Shown: positions 1 through 10,668 of the stretch, one piece after another
Position numbering within the stretch: the first letter of the stretch is position 1
How the letters are laid out: every line of letters begins with the position of its first letter
DNA from: Undaria pinnatifida
Taxonomy: Eukaryota > Sar > Phaeophyceae > Laminariales > Alariaceae
Direction: 5' to 3'
DNA: 64,000 nucleotides
NCBI GenBank assembly: GCA_012845835.1
Contig: JABAKD010000007.1
Coordinates: forward strand, 1,347,992-1,411,991
Notes under the pieces: model-generated
What the model saw: the letters and a program-made list of their open reading frames with translations, nothing else
Database searches by the model: none
Told to the model about the DNA's origin: nothing
Translations under genes and position numbers: made by a program

Positions 1-590
1 TTTTCACTTTCCTATATAAAACAATAATTTCACTCAATTTCCTATATAAAAAATCTATATACTTGATCCTATATAACTAAGGGGGCACAGTTCACAGTTC
101 AGGGGAGGGGTTACTGCAATCCGCGCAGCTCCGGAGATTTGACGTCATCACGGGCTGCGACGCTCTGCGTACCGCTGAAGAGACAGAGAGAGAGAGCGAG
201 TGGTCACGATGAGCACAGTCTTCGTGACGTGGGGGGGGGGCTTTTACCGACCCCCTTCGATAAGACGGCGCCTTGGCTAGAACGCGCCTCCCCTGCGGCA
301 AGCGAGCGGATGACCTGGAGTTAATTTGCTGCTGAGGGCACAACTTCGGTGACGGTTCAGGAATGGACGAAGGCTAGGCCAAGACGTGGACAGTAGAACC
401 CAACACCCGGAAAGCTGCACCTCAAAAACATTCCACCTGTTGTCCTCTCGCCAAGTGGGACTCGCAAAAAAGTCTTATTGCTTCTTACGCCTGAAAGCGG
501 CGTCGAAGAGAACGTCATCACCTATCTACATACATACATGTACCTGGAGCGATTATTTTGCAAGCCTGTAGAGTGGTAGAGTGCTAGAGT
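1..590. other. Non-coding flank with short repeats
   Basis: No convincing gene is seen. The first 75 bp are AT-rich and hold three copies of CCTATATAA. A G run lies near 230-241. Short open frames on both strands overlap each other and show no recognisable domain. Confidence 0.4.
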
Positions 591-596
591 GCTAGA

Positions 597-941
597 GTGG
601 GTGGGGAGGTACCCCATATCCCGCCACGCAGGAGGGAGGCATGCCAATTCGTTGGCTCTGAGCGAAACAGATCCCAAGAGACTGAGATTCGAAGACAGCT
701 TCGACGTAAGCGAGGCAGAAAAGGCGGCGGTGCGGCGAGAAGGCTGCGAAAGAGCAAGGGCAAGGCTTTCAGAGCCCCCGTATCACGCCGAAAGGTCTGA
801 CAGCCAAAGCGAAAAGGTGTCGGAGCCCCTTTTGTTCGCCGTAAGGTCTCCCAGAAGAAGGTGGGGTCAGATGAGTCGGACGAGTCACACTCAGACGATC
901 GCCCAAGCAAGGCTGTCGCAGACTTGTCACAGAAGCATTGA
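597..941 (+). pseudogene. Decayed Lys/Arg-rich protein fragment with internal repeat
   Basis: One reading frame runs from 597 to 941 with a single in-frame TGA at 798-800. Before the stop it is strongly basic (RRKRGRKGGGAARRLRKSKG). After the stop it continues basic and then turns acidic and serine-rich (KKVGSDESDESHSDD), ending QKH-stop. The segments SKGKAFRAPVSRRKV and PKRKGVGAPFVRRKV, one on each side of the TGA, are imperfect copies of each other, which supports former coding across the stop. Composition resembles a nuclear or nucleolar disordered protein, but I recognise no family. The ATG at 597 may not be the true start. It could be a last exon or a pure repeat remnant. Confidence 0.4.
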
Positions 942-1014
942 GAAGGAAACACTTCAGAAACAAGCACTTGAGAAGAAGCAAGACCTTTGGTCTTGGTTTT
1001 GAGGCAAAACTTTT

Positions 1015-1031
1015 GGGGGGGGGGGGGGGGG
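1015..1031 (+). repeat. Poly-G tract (17 bp)
   Basis: Uninterrupted G run just after the basic-protein remnant. It is the first of many G/C homopolymer tracts of 10 bp or more in this window. Confidence 0.95.
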
Positions 1032-1329
1032 CATCATATACTTCCACAGGCGTCGCCAGCCCGCCGTAGATATTATTGCTCCAATGTATCTCAACCTATC
1101 TATTGTGATATGTATTATCTCACCCTATTTGTTGGTACGTAGAACGTCTATGTGGAGTAAACCCAAGCACACAAGCATAGATTTTGGCATTGAGACCAAA
1201 GTTGAGAGAGGAAATAGGGCCAAGAAACGCCCGAGGAAAAAAAACAAAAAAAACTTTGTAGTAGTGTAGACTAAGTGTGCGGCGTATAACTTTCCTTGTG
1301 CGCCCTTTTGTGGGCGTACGTATCTCTAA

Positions 1330-2010
1330 AGTTATGTATGGATATCATAGTCGGCGTGCAAATCAGGCAACAACGTAGTAGTTCTATTCCTGGATGGGCC
1401 GTGCATTTTTTGGTTGAGCATTTAGCCCGAAACGGACAGGTATTTTTCGGACCGATTCCAAAACGAACAACCCTTGAAATTCCTTTTTTCGACCGCCGAA
1501 AAAAAAACAGTATCTAAAGGACATGCAGGCATGGTAACTAAATTAGTGAGCGTGCAATTCGTGTAGCCCTTTTCCACGGTGGAGGTCGCGTATGTATTCC
1601 GTTACAGGAGGCATAGCCCCAAACAGGATCCGACTGGTCTCTTCTAGAACGATATTTCATACCAGGGCAACAGTTTTCGTCGATCGAGAACACCACACAA
1701 AGAAATACTTTTTATTGCAAAAAAAAAAGAAAAAGAGCTATCTGAAGGACGTGCATGTTGAGAATAACTATAAAACTAGTCAGCGTGGAATTGAGGCAAT
1801 GTGGTTCGATTCCCCAGGGGGTTTCAGGATTGAGGCATTATTGGGGAGGGGGGGTGGGTTGTCTGGATAAGGGTCCCTCCACAACCAAGGTAAATAGCGC
1901 CTCACAGTTTCACCTCAAAAAACAAGGCAGGCATTGGTCCCGGATCGAATTTCATGAATCATAGAATCACGGTGGTTATATTTTTGTCCGACCGATTTTC
2001 CCGCTGAAAA
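1330..2010 (+). repeat. Diverged tandem repeat, unit about 200-230 bp
   Basis: Related blocks recur at about 1349, 1547 and 1775. Each begins with a form of 'AGTCAGCGTGGAATTGAGGCA' style text, and a shared lead-in (CTGAAGGACGTGCATG versus CTAAAGGACATGCAGG) precedes the second and third. Homopolymer A runs sit between units. No coding signal is seen. Confidence 0.55.
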
Positions 2011-2375
2011 AACAATGGAAAAATTCGATCAATTCCCCGACGATAGGTGCGTTCCCACCAGTATTCCATTCCGAAATCACACTCCACATTTGTGACGGTT
2101 GTCGAGCCACGAGTTACCCAAGACCAACGGTCCACCAAAAAAAGCTACCGGCCGATCGGAAGAATTCGCACAGCTGGCGTGCATTTATAGTTTTTCGAAA
2201 AAAGTTCCCATTGGTTCGAGATGTGGTTGGCGTGAAATGCCGGGGGGTGTCGCAAGTTCGAAAGAAAAGCTCACCTAACAAGTTGGCCGCCCGGATCTTT
2301 GAGGACGTGGGCCGTTCGCGTTTGCGAGCAGAAAGCACTTGCTGGTCGGATAGAGGTACGGGCGTAGACCCAACC
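2011..2375. other. Unresolved non-coding stretch
   Basis: Short overlapping open frames only. I see no domain, no repeat match elsewhere in the window and no RNA gene. Confidence 0.3.
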
Positions 2376-2378
2376 CAC

Positions 2379-2476
2379 CCCCAACCCTAACCCTAATCCT
2401 AACCCTAACCCCAACCTTAACCCTAACCCTAGCCCCAACCCTAACCCCAACCCTAACCCCAACCCTGACCCCAATC
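2379..2476 (-). repeat. Interstitial telomere-like repeat (CCCTAA/CCCCAA)n
   Basis: About 16 degenerate hexamers, mostly CCCTAA with CCCCAA, CCTTAA and CCCTGA variants, equal to TTAGGG on the minus strand. TTAGGG is the telomere unit in many stramenopiles, animals and fungi. It is internal here, so it is an interstitial remnant or a microsatellite of the same motif. Confidence 0.8.
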
Positions 2477-2707
2477 CGGACCCAAAACGGGCCATTTTTT
2501 TAATTGGCGAGAAACGCGGCTGCGCCGCTTTTGGGAATGTATTTATTATTCCGATCTGCGGAACACCATATAGCCCTCGGCCAATGAGATGAGAGAGAGC
2601 GTGAACACTACCCTCCAAGATCGGGGCTGCATACCACATACCACATACATATCATTGCTAGGTCTGCTGAGCAAAGGATACGCAGGCTACGGTATTTGTA
2701 GGGGGGA

Positions 2708-2995
2708 TGTTATGATGATGCTATCACATCTGATTATGTTACCACATCTGATGATGTTATCACATCTGATGATGTTATCACATCTGATGATGTTATCACA
2801 ACCGATGATGTTATCACATCTGATGACGTTACGACAACCGATGACGTTATCACAACCGATGATGTTATCGCATCTGATGATGTTACGACAGCCGATGATG
2901 TTATCACATCTCATCTTATGATTATGTTATGATGATGTTATGATGTTATGATGATGTTGCTATAATGATGTTATGATGATAGGATATACCCCCTT
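2708..2995 (+). repeat. 18-bp minisatellite then GATGTTAT microsatellite
   Basis: Around a dozen copies of an 18-bp unit like ATGATGTTATCACATCTG, with CACAACCG and GTTACGAC variants, end near 2915. The array grades into shorter GATGATGTTAT repeats. Long open frames here in several phases are a by-product of the period being divisible by three. Confidence 0.9.
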
Positions 2996-3013
2996 TTTCA
3001 CTAGAGGGTTTGA

Positions 3014-3300
3014 GCTATCATATCACATCCTATCATATCATATCATATCATATCATACCATATCATAGCATATCATATCATATCATATCATACCAAATCA
3101 TATATCATATCATATCATATCATATCATAGCATATCATATCATATCATATCATATCATACTATTAATATCATACTATCATACCATCATACTATCATACTA
3201 TCATACTATCATACTAATACACTATCATAATATCATACGATCATACCATCATACCATCATACTAGCATACCACACTATCATACTATCATACTCGCACGAC
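3014..3300 (+). repeat. Pentanucleotide array (ATATC)n changing to ACTATCAT
   Basis: An almost pure CATATCATAT block to about 3160 is followed by a CATACTATCATAC-type block to about 3295. It translates to low-complexity peptides and is not a gene. Confidence 0.9.
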
Positions 3301-3519
3301 AGACTCGGTAACCTCACGGACAACAATACTTTCAGCAATTTTTTGGGCGCAGCATAGCCTGCAATTTTCCACTGTGGATTGGCATCGCAAAACCAAAACA
3401 GGCACGAAAGCTTCACACCGACCACAAATTAACAAGGGAGTACTCGCGCGAGTGATCCCCAGCTGCAGCAAAAACAAAAACACACACAAAAAAAAAAGTG
3501 ACCTTCCTAATATATATAT

Positions 3520-3842
3520 ATACTTTTCTGCACGCTTCTACTTTCTTCCAGCTTCTGGACAAGCCGTGGTCACAGGTGTCGTCCCTTCTCCCCCCCCGGT
3601 TCTTGCCTTCAATTCTTTTTATCGCGCATAGGGTTCAGCATATTCCACTGCTCGTCGATTTTTCATCGACTGTTGCTGACTCACGCTCTCGCGCTTTCCG
3701 CAAGTCAATTTGTGCACAAGAAAAAGTCCCAACGAATTTATATGAGTATGTATGCACTCGGCGGGGCTCGAACTCACGAGACTGACCTATACCAGGCTCG
3801 AGGATAATAATACCTAATACGCCACCGGGGGGAGCGGTATCA
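3520..3842 (-). mobile_element. SINE1 copy, tRNA-derived
   Basis: On the minus strand the element starts with a tRNA-like head. A box-A-like TGGCGTATTAGG is followed by a box-B-like GAGTTCGAGCCC about 40 bp later. The shared body follows (a hairpin-like GATGAAAAATCGACGAGCAG and GTGACCACGGCTTGTCCAG) and then a TA-rich tail. Closely similar copies lie at 21.6-21.9, 53.06-53.38 and 53.40-53.70 kb. Truncated pieces lie at 29.13 kb and at the window end. It has no protein-coding capacity and would depend on a LINE for mobility. Confidence 0.85.
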
Positions 3843-4440
3843 TATATGAAAGCCTGGGTCAAGAGGGGGGAAACTCCTCCTAATTATCGAGGGGGAAATA
3901 CCCACCGCGCAGCATGGCTAGTAATCGGGGGCAAGTGACATCGACCATCCCCGACGAAATAATAGCATATGTGGATACCAGGCCCTATGCCCTAGAAAGT
4001 CGTACCGCCTCGTTGTCACTGTAATCCTTCAAGGCTATTCTGGCTCCTCGAGGGCACTCTGAGGTGTTCCCTTGTTGCTGACCCTCGAGCGCGAGGATAC
4101 GCGTACTACTCACCTCGATGTGTCTCCACATCTCTATTCCAAGGAAGAGGTTTACCTGCTGCGGGATTTACATCCCACAATTGGCGTCGTACAAAAAAGG
4201 CAACAGAGTTGTTAACATGTTAAGCACATCCGGCATTATTGCCCCTTATAATAGCTTGAGCTTCGGATTCGCAGACGTGGGTAAGATATATGGCGCCTCA
4301 AGGCAATGCACAGGCTTTGTCGAATTTCTTGACACACGAAGCGTGCCAGAGTACCAAAAACATTAAAATGTTACGATTTCTTGACGTGATCCGCAAATTT
4401 TTCTTCAAGATTGTCCAAAAACGCGCGGCAAAGCCGCGCT
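3843..4440. other. Unresolved stretch
   Basis: Short open frames on the plus strand between 4118 and 4440 have non-repetitive composition, but no family is recognised and no splice-supported exon chain could be argued. The end leads into the CCTTAG array. Confidence 0.3.
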
Positions 4441-4445
4441 TGGGT

Positions 4446-4690
4446 CGAGCCTTAGCCTTAGCCTTAGTCTTATTCTTATCCTTAGCATTTTCCTTATCCT
4501 TATCCTTATCCTTATCCTTATCCTTATCCTTAGCCTTAGCCTTAGCCTTATCCTTATCCTTAGCCTTAGCCTTAGCCTTGGCCTTAGCCTTAGCCTTAGA
4601 CTTATCCTTATCCTTAGTCTTAGCCTTATCCTTATCCTTATCCTTATCCTTAGCCTTAGCCTGGATTAGGGTTGGGGTGGGTTTGGTTTA
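4446..4690 (+). repeat. Hexanucleotide array (CCTTAG/CCTTAT)n with telomere-like end
   Basis: About 35 hexamers alternate in runs of CCTTAT and CCTTAG. The right end turns into GGATTAGGGTTGGGG, resembling a TTAGGG-type repeat in the opposite strand sense to the array at 2.4 kb. Confidence 0.9.
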
Positions 4691-4744
4691 AGGTCAGGGG
4701 TCAGGGCAATTGGGTCGACGTCCTCTCCTCGTGGTTTAAAAAAA

Positions 4745-4815
4745 ACTTCTAAACGCGTCAGCTGTAAGTTCGATAAATATAGAGTCAATGCTCATCTCTA
4801 CAAGCTGCGCGATAC
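4745..4815 (+). repeat. Diverged copy of the GM-head motif
   Basis: CGTCAGCTGTAAGTTCGAT followed by CAATGCTCATCT and CAAGCTGCG matches, with changes, the head of the GM family (24.6, 49.6 kb) and of the shorter relatives at 18.0 and 49.4 kb. Confidence 0.55.
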
Positions 4816-5295
4816 ACCGCCCGCTCCTTTGTCCTACGGATGTTGTAGTAAAAAAAGCATCCAAAAGCACAAAAATCACCACAGACCATAACAGTTTTTC
4901 TTCTCTAACTATTAATATAAATACCTACAGGATGTTTTTTGTGCCGGCACCAGCAAAGGCGCGTCTTCCAAGGCCAGTTTTCTGGTAATCATCGGGCATC
5001 GAAGTGAAGACGATGGGTAAGTGAAGAGAGTGGGAGAGAGAGGGAGGGCGCGACCCGACTCACGATCGATCGGCAAATGCCACTGCCACTGCTCAACAAA
5101 ACAAGAAGAGAGGCCGAGCGACACTCCTTGGAATAGCTTAGGCGGCACGGCCGTACAATTACGAAGCAGGGAACAAAAAGGCGGCCAAAAAAACTATTAC
5201 TTGTAATATGAATACGGTAAACTCGACGGGATTTTTGGCGTTCCGCCACACTCTCAAGGCAGTAAAAAATTATCCCGTATTTTGCCGGGATTTTC

Positions 5296-5510
5296 ACGGG
5301 TCGTGGCCCGACCCACGAGATGGGTCAGGAGGTTTTGAATAGGGTTAGGGTCGAGTCGGGCCGGGTGAGCAGGTATTCGCAATTTCACGGGTCGGGTCAG
5401 CTGGAGTTTGCAATCTCACGGGGTGGGTCGAGCCTCGCTCACGGGGTGGGTCGGGCCTCGCTGACCCGGCCCAACCCGCGAGCAGTGATCCGACCCATGG
5501 AAAGCCCTGA
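5296..5510 (+). repeat. Degenerate GGGTCGGGTC-type repeat with inverted segments
   Basis: Words such as CACGGGTCGGGTC, GGGGTGGGTCG and their complements (GACCCGGCCCAACCCG) recur, giving partly palindromic GC-rich sequence. No gene is seen. Confidence 0.7.
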
Positions 5511-6120
5511 TATTTTGAACCAACACACCGCTAGTTGTACAACGGTTCGTTACACTTCTGTACTCTACGGCACAGCTGCAGGAAACCTAATGAGAAACAG
5601 CAAGGCTGATCCAGCCTTGGTTTGTTATTGGGAGGGAGTGCGTTCTGCAACACCTGTATATCGGCTCCTGGATTTCTTATGTTTCATGGGAATATCGGCG
5701 CCTGCCTTTCTTTATTACCCAGCTTCTTACTAGTTGTCTCGTACTGTATAGCCGGGATTCAGTCCATGCTCACAACACAAGCACAGGCTAAACTAATAGT
5801 GATTCTCATATGAATAAAAAATAAAAAAAGGCGGAATAGGAAAAAAAGAAAGGGACAAGAAAAAAATGAAGAAAGTTAAAACAACAATGACCTAAAAAAA
5901 AAGACACACATTGCACCGAAAATAAATTCATTTAAAAATAATGCTCGTGCCAATAGCACCGCACGTACTTATATAACAAAAGAAAATTGCAGCGCTTGGC
6001 TAAGGAAATATCGAAGAACCCCAAGGAAAAACTCACGGCTGACGTCCTTGAAATATTTTTGTAAAATATAACACAGAGTATGCAGACTGGAAACGAAGCA
6101 AAATAAAACTCAGAAGTCAT
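5511..6120. other. Unresolved, AT-rich in second half
   Basis: No gene seen. A-rich sequence occupies 5810-5960. At 6030-6062 a short piece (CACGGCTGACGTCCTTG followed by AAATATTTTTGTAAAAT) matches the outer part of the repeat at 18.0 and 49.4 kb. Confidence 0.35.
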
Positions 6121-6129
6121 AAGTAGCGC

Positions 6130-6600
6130 CGTGCAAGAACGGTTCCAAAACCGAGAATCACAACCTGCTCCTACCTCTGGACAAGGCATCATTCACGGAA
6201 CCTCGAGCGTCCACGCAAGAATAACTCGAAAACCGGGAGCGAGGGGGGGTTATCTCCACCAACTACCGACCCTGGACAACGCCTCCTTTTTCGGACCTTC
6301 GAGCATCCAGGCAAAACGGTTGGAATGCCGGGAGGGCCGAGCGGGGGGGCGGAGGGGGTTGTACAAACTATGGTGGGGGGGGGGGGGGGGCACACCCGAG
6401 CCTTCCCTCTGGAAAAACGCCTCTTTCACGGGCCCCGTAAGCATCCACGCGAAACGGTTCGAAAACCGGGCCCGGGGGGGCGGGGGGGGGAGGGGGGGGG
6501 GAATACTCATGGGGGGGGGGGGGGTCATAACCGACTCCTCCCTCTGGACAAGACCTCCTTCACTGGTGCAAGGTCGGGCAGAATGGAAGGGTCTGATCTT
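6130..6600 (+). repeat. Tandem repeat of about 130 bp separated by G tracts
   Basis: Four units share 'CCCTCTGGACAA...CCTCCTTTTTCGG...GCATCCACGCGAAACGG...AAACCGGG' text, beginning near 6170, 6260, 6405 and 6535. Each is followed by a G-rich tract of variable length. Long open frames on both strands result from skewed composition. Confidence 0.75.
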
Positions 6601-6619
6601 CCTGTCTTCGCATTTTTCC

Positions 6620-7240
6620 CAACCCACTTGTGCACCACCTTGCCCTCCACAATAACCTTCCACCAAAATGAACAAAAAACGGTGGGACGGGTGGGCGAGG
6701 GGGGCGGGGGCGGGTGGGCGAGGGGTGGGGAGGGGGTGAGTGGCGGAGGGAGGGTGGTAGGAGTGTGTGTGGGGGGGGGGAGGGGGCGCTTGACTGCATC
6801 GGTAAACTTCAGCCATGAAATCATGCGGGGGGGGGGCGAGGGAGTGGAGCTAGGTGTGCGTGGCGCGCGCGGGGGGGGGGGGGGGGGGGAGTGGGGGTTC
6901 ACGACACAATTGTATACCATATTTCCCTCTCGATAGCCTTCAATGGAACATAACGATCGCACGGGTAGACAAGAGGGCGGGGAGGGGTGAGGGTGGGTGG
7001 TTGATATGAGGGCGGAGTTGGGTGGGCTGGGGGACGGAGGAGAGGCGGGGAAGGGGGGTTCCTTATCCACTGGTACACCACCTTGCCCCCCTCGATAGCA
7101 GTTGACGAAAAAAAACGCTGAGCGGATGAGAGGGGAGGTGGGAGGGGAGAGGGCGATGGGGTGGGGATGGGGTTGGGGAGCGTGCGGTGGGGTAGGGTGG
7201 AGTGGGGTTGGGGGGGCGGTCGTGTCACAAAGATGTCAGA
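6620..7240 (+). repeat. G-rich tandem repeat, unit about 170-270 bp
   Basis: Three units contain a C-rich conserved island (variants of CACCACCTTGCCCTCCAC then AATAGC or TAACC) near 6630, 6905 and 7068. They are joined by G-rich spacers with GGGG runs. It has the same architecture as the preceding block but a different island. Confidence 0.65.
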
Positions 7241-7465
7241 TGATCGCCGTTTCGAGTCAAGCGGCGATGAGGGTCGCGTAAGTCGCGCTGCGTGCGTCGG
7301 AAGCCGTGCTGGGATAGGAGGGTTGTAGGATGGGTCATACTACAAGCAAAGATGTCGGAAATTAACGCTCGGGGGTCGCCAGTCAAACATTTAGGAACTC
7401 CCACGCTAACACTTCGACAGCATCGTGCTATTTGATGAAAAGGTAAGGGAACACCACGCTTTCTG

Positions 7466-8440
7466 CCCCCCCCCCCCCCCCCCCCCTCTACCCGAAGGCA
7501 CCATACCTAAAAATACTACTCGCAGAATTCGAATCGCCTCCGCTCCCCTCCGACCTGTTCTCAACCCCCCCCTCCCGTCCACCCGCCTATATAGGCAGCA
7601 CTATCCTTGCTACCTAAAGGGAAAGGGGGAACCACGCCCCCCTCGCCTCTCCTCCCTTACACCCGCCTCTACCGATAGCATCATGCTTACCACCAAAGGG
7701 AAAAACGGACACTACGCCCCTCTCCGCTCCCCCCCCCTCTATCCCTACCCACAGCGCCACGCTAGTCACCTGTGGGGAAAGGGAACACTACGCCTACGCC
7801 CCTCTCCGTCCTCCTTCGTCCCTCTCCCCTCCCTTCGAGGTCGCTGTCCCCCCCCTTCCACCTCTACCGGTAGCACCATGTTTGCCACCTACGGGGAAAG
7901 GGGAAACTCTCCCCCCCCCCCCCCCCCCCTCTTATATGGACAGCACCATGCCCGGGGATATTCCCCACATAGAGCATTCCACCTGCCTGCCCCATCCCCT
8001 CCGGCCCTTCCTCAACTCCCCCCCTCCTCCCCACCTGCTTACACTCCACCAAGGAGTGATACTACGCTTCCCCCCCCCCCCCCTTTTCTCTACCCCCCTC
8101 TACCAACAGCACCTCATTGCTACCCTGGGGGAAGGGGGACACTTCGCCCCCCTGCCCTGCCCTCTCCTCCATTACACCCGCCTCTACCGGTAGCATCACA
8201 ATTGTTACCTAAGGGAAAATGGAACACTACGCCCCCTCCCCCGCCCTCTGCTCCGGCCGCCTCTATTAACAGCTCATTATGATTGTTACCTAACGGAAAA
8301 GGGGATACTAAGCCCCCCTCACCTCTCCTCCCCTCCACCCATCTCCGCCGACAGCTCCATTTGATGCCACCTGAAGGAAAAGGGAACACTACGCCCCCCA
8401 GCCTCCCCTAGCCTCAAGCCTCCCCTCCCCTGCGCCCGTC
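7466..8440 (+). repeat. C-rich minisatellite, unit about 75-105 bp
   Basis: About ten units share 'CTCTACCGGTAGCACCATG...GCCACC...GGGGAAAGGGGAACACTACGCCCC', joined by C runs. Units start near 7490, 7575, 7665, 7755, 7860, 7930, 8095, 8185, 8265 and 8345. A proline-rich 285-codon frame crosses it by chance, because its termini coincide with repeat units and not with a gene structure. Confidence 0.8.
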
Positions 8441-8855
8441 TGTCGCTAGACATGTGTATGTTGTTGACAAATACTACAGTCAGACATTAATAGTTGACCT
8501 ACTTGCCACCCGGCTAAATCTCCACCGTAGCCGTGAAGCCCATCAGATGGCTTACGCCGCCACGCAACTAATAGCTCACAGTGAATCCCAGCCAAGTAAT
8601 AAAAGCCGTGAGTCTCACCACAACTCCCCCATTGGGGGAACGGTATCCCTCCAGTGCGGGATTCCTTGAGCGGGTCGCCAACATGCCTCCTAAGTTGCAG
8701 ATGCCGACAAAAGCCTGCCATGCAGGTTGAAACCCGCACGCGCGGAGAGGCGGAGAAGGTAATCATACAAATTTATTTTTTTGTTTGTGCAAAAATTCAT
8801 TCGCGACACGTGCTACGGTATGAAAAAAATCTGAATGACGTGAGAGGCTCTTCAA
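8441..8855. other. Unresolved stretch
   Basis: No gene or repeat match identified. Short open frames overlap on both strands. Confidence 0.3.
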
Positions 8856-8985
8856 CCTCAAATAACCTTCCTTAACCCCAAATAACCTTCCTTAACCCTC
8901 AAATAACTTTCCTTAACCCCAAATAACCTTCCTTAATCCCCAAATAATCCTCCTTAACCCCAAATAACCTTCATTGACCCCAAAT
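8856..8985 (+). repeat. 20-bp minisatellite (AAATAACCTTCCTTAACCCC)
   Basis: Six to seven near-identical copies in direct tandem, with small changes toward the right end. Confidence 0.95.
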
Positions 8986-8995
8986 CGTCGGAGTT

Positions 8996-9070
8996 TTTCA
9001 CTGTATATCTAGGCCATGGGATTGCCCATCGGGTACGTAGCAGCTCTATTAATAGTTTTCCCCGAATCAG
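8996..9070 (+). repeat. R8 repeat fragment (right part)
   Basis: CTAGGCCATGGGAT and GTAGCAGC...AATAGTTTTCCCC match the right parts of R8 copies at 28.45-28.53 and 31.26-31.39 kb, and the flank of the TTAGTG array at 11.56 kb. Confidence 0.6.
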
Positions 9071-9125
9071 TTTCAGGGACAAGTCACAAAATGTACTCAA
9101 CTCAAGAGTCTCACAAAAAACATGC

Positions 9126-9375
9126 TGTCAACACTGTCATGCTGCCACCACTGTCATGCGCTCATGCTGTCATGCTGTCATGCTTGTCATGCTTTCATGC
9201 TGTCATGCTTTCCTGCTGTCATGCTGTTATGCTTGTCATGCTGTCATGCTGTCATGCTGTCATGCTGTCATGCTGTCATGCTGTCATGCTGTCATGCTGT
9301 CACCACTGTCATGCTGTCACCACTGTCATGCTGTCACCACTGTCATGCTGTCACCACTGTCATGCTGTCACCCTC
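9126..9375 (+). repeat. ATGCTGTC octamer array with ACCACTGTC variant block
   Basis: ATGCTGTC runs to about 9300. A 17-bp compound unit (ATGCTGTCACCACTGTC) then repeats four times. Cys/His/Leu-rich open frames are an artefact of the array. Confidence 0.95.
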
Positions 9376-9400
9376 CACCGTGACATTCGTCTCGCCGAAA

Positions 9401-9520
9401 CGAAAGCAACTGAGTTACATCGACACACGACGCGTATGAAAATACGTGGAAGTGTTGTGAGCTAAAGCTTTATTTTTCCCCATCCGCCGGAGGATGAAAA
9501 AAAAAAAAAAAAAAAAAAAT
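9401..9520 (+). mobile_element. SINE3 copy with poly-A tail
   Basis: The body CGACACACGACGCGTATG...GTGGTGAGCTAAAGC...CATCCGCCGGAGGAT is followed by an A run at 9496-9519. Matches lie at 12.75-12.91 and 21.18-21.33 kb (plus) and at 20.40-20.50 kb (minus). The A tail and shared right end indicate retroposition. A GAGTTAAATCGAC word near the left is only weakly box-B-like, so a tRNA origin is uncertain. Confidence 0.75.
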
Positions 9521-9524
9521 CATG

Positions 9525-10110
9525 TGTCTGACAGAACAACTGACCTCGGCCACGACGATGGCGCTCTGCCATAAAGTATCTATTAATATAAGTATCATGC
9601 CGTGACAAAGTCTTAGATCGTGGAGCAGAGATCTGATCTATCTGTCAAGACAACTCCCTTCGGCGACGAATGAGGGTGGTCTGCCCCTAAATATGTCGGT
9701 CACATCCTAAAAGAATGTATGTAAAATGCTTGCCTAAAATATCTAGGCCATGAAGCGATGATCCGATCTGTCCGGAGCGACGCAGCTTCCCTGAAACATC
9801 TATAGCGTGACCTAGAGGTACGATCTGTCGAACAGGACAACTCACTCCGGCGACACAAGATGAGCGATCTGTACCTGTATGCCCCGACAGATCTACCGTA
9901 GGTAATGACCTGAAATGCCTCGATAATGGTCCGAAATATCTGGATCATGAACTAAAGATCCGAGCCGTACACGGCGACGACGTTAGCGAGGCATCGGAAA
10001 GGAGCGGGAGTAGATCATGAACTGAAGGATCTGACATATGTCTGAATATCAGGACACCAGGACATCAGAACCACTCACCTCGGCAACGACAAGGGAAGCA
10101 TCAGAAAGGA
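9525..10110 (+). repeat. Highly degenerate tandem repeat
   Basis: The phrase GACAACTCACCTCGGCGACGA returns in altered form near 9535, 9648, 9835 and 10058, with recurring GATCTGTC and ATATCTAGGCCATGA pieces between. The unit is roughly 110-220 bp. No gene is seen. Confidence 0.5.
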
Positions 10111-10427
10111 GCGGAAACCCCAGGCCGATCTGGTCCGCCCACGCGGACATTGTAAACGGCAGCTCTCTCCCTATCCCAAAAATGGCGACATCTCCGTGTC
10201 TAGTGAGCCCCGACAGTTCTGAGAGCACGAACGAATCAGGCAGGCGGTACAGGGCGGGGGGGGAGGGGGGGGGGGGGGTACTCATTTGTTGCTTGCTTTA
10301 GTCATTTGATGCTTTTCCTTTCTAGACGGGGCACCGTCCCTTCTCCCGATAGAGGCACCTTCAACGTCCGGGGGCACATTACCTTTATTTGGTACCAGGG
10401 GTATAGTCTATTGGAAATCCCTAGACG

Positions 10428-10545
10428 GTTTGATGTCGAATAAGTCTTGAGAGGTTTGATGTCGACGCTTGAGAGGTTTGATGTCGACTCTTGAGAGGTT
10501 TGATGTCGAATCAGTCTTGAGAAGTTTGGTTTGATGTCGACCCGC
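10428..10545 (+). repeat. Minisatellite TTGAGAGGTTTGATGTCGA, 5 copies
   Basis: Units of 22-27 bp share GAGAGGTTTGATGTCGA. It is flanked on the right by an R8-like left part (GATGGAGGT...GCGGATGACGGGGC) at 10550-10605. Confidence 0.9.
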
Positions 10546-10646
10546 GCCACGATGGAGGTACGAGCAACATTTTGGTCAACTTTTTTTCTGCGGATGACGG
10601 GGCCCGCTCAACCCAAAATTCCCGGGATGTAACTTTTGCTTTGATG

Positions 10647-10667
10647 AATATTATTATCAATAATATT
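10647..10667. other. Perfect 9-bp inverted repeat beside the TTAGTG array
   Basis: AATATTATT, three bases, AATAATATT. It forms an AT-only hairpin immediately left of the large hexanucleotide array. Confidence 0.9.
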
Positions 10668-10668
10668 A

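Noticed and set aside
2708-3300. CRISPR-like array
   Set aside because: Units are contiguous without unique spacers; eukaryotic micro/minisatellite context.
7425-8282. Long proline-rich open frame as a gene
   Set aside because: It lies entirely within a C-rich minisatellite; residues follow the repeat period and there is no coding-like start, domain or conservation.
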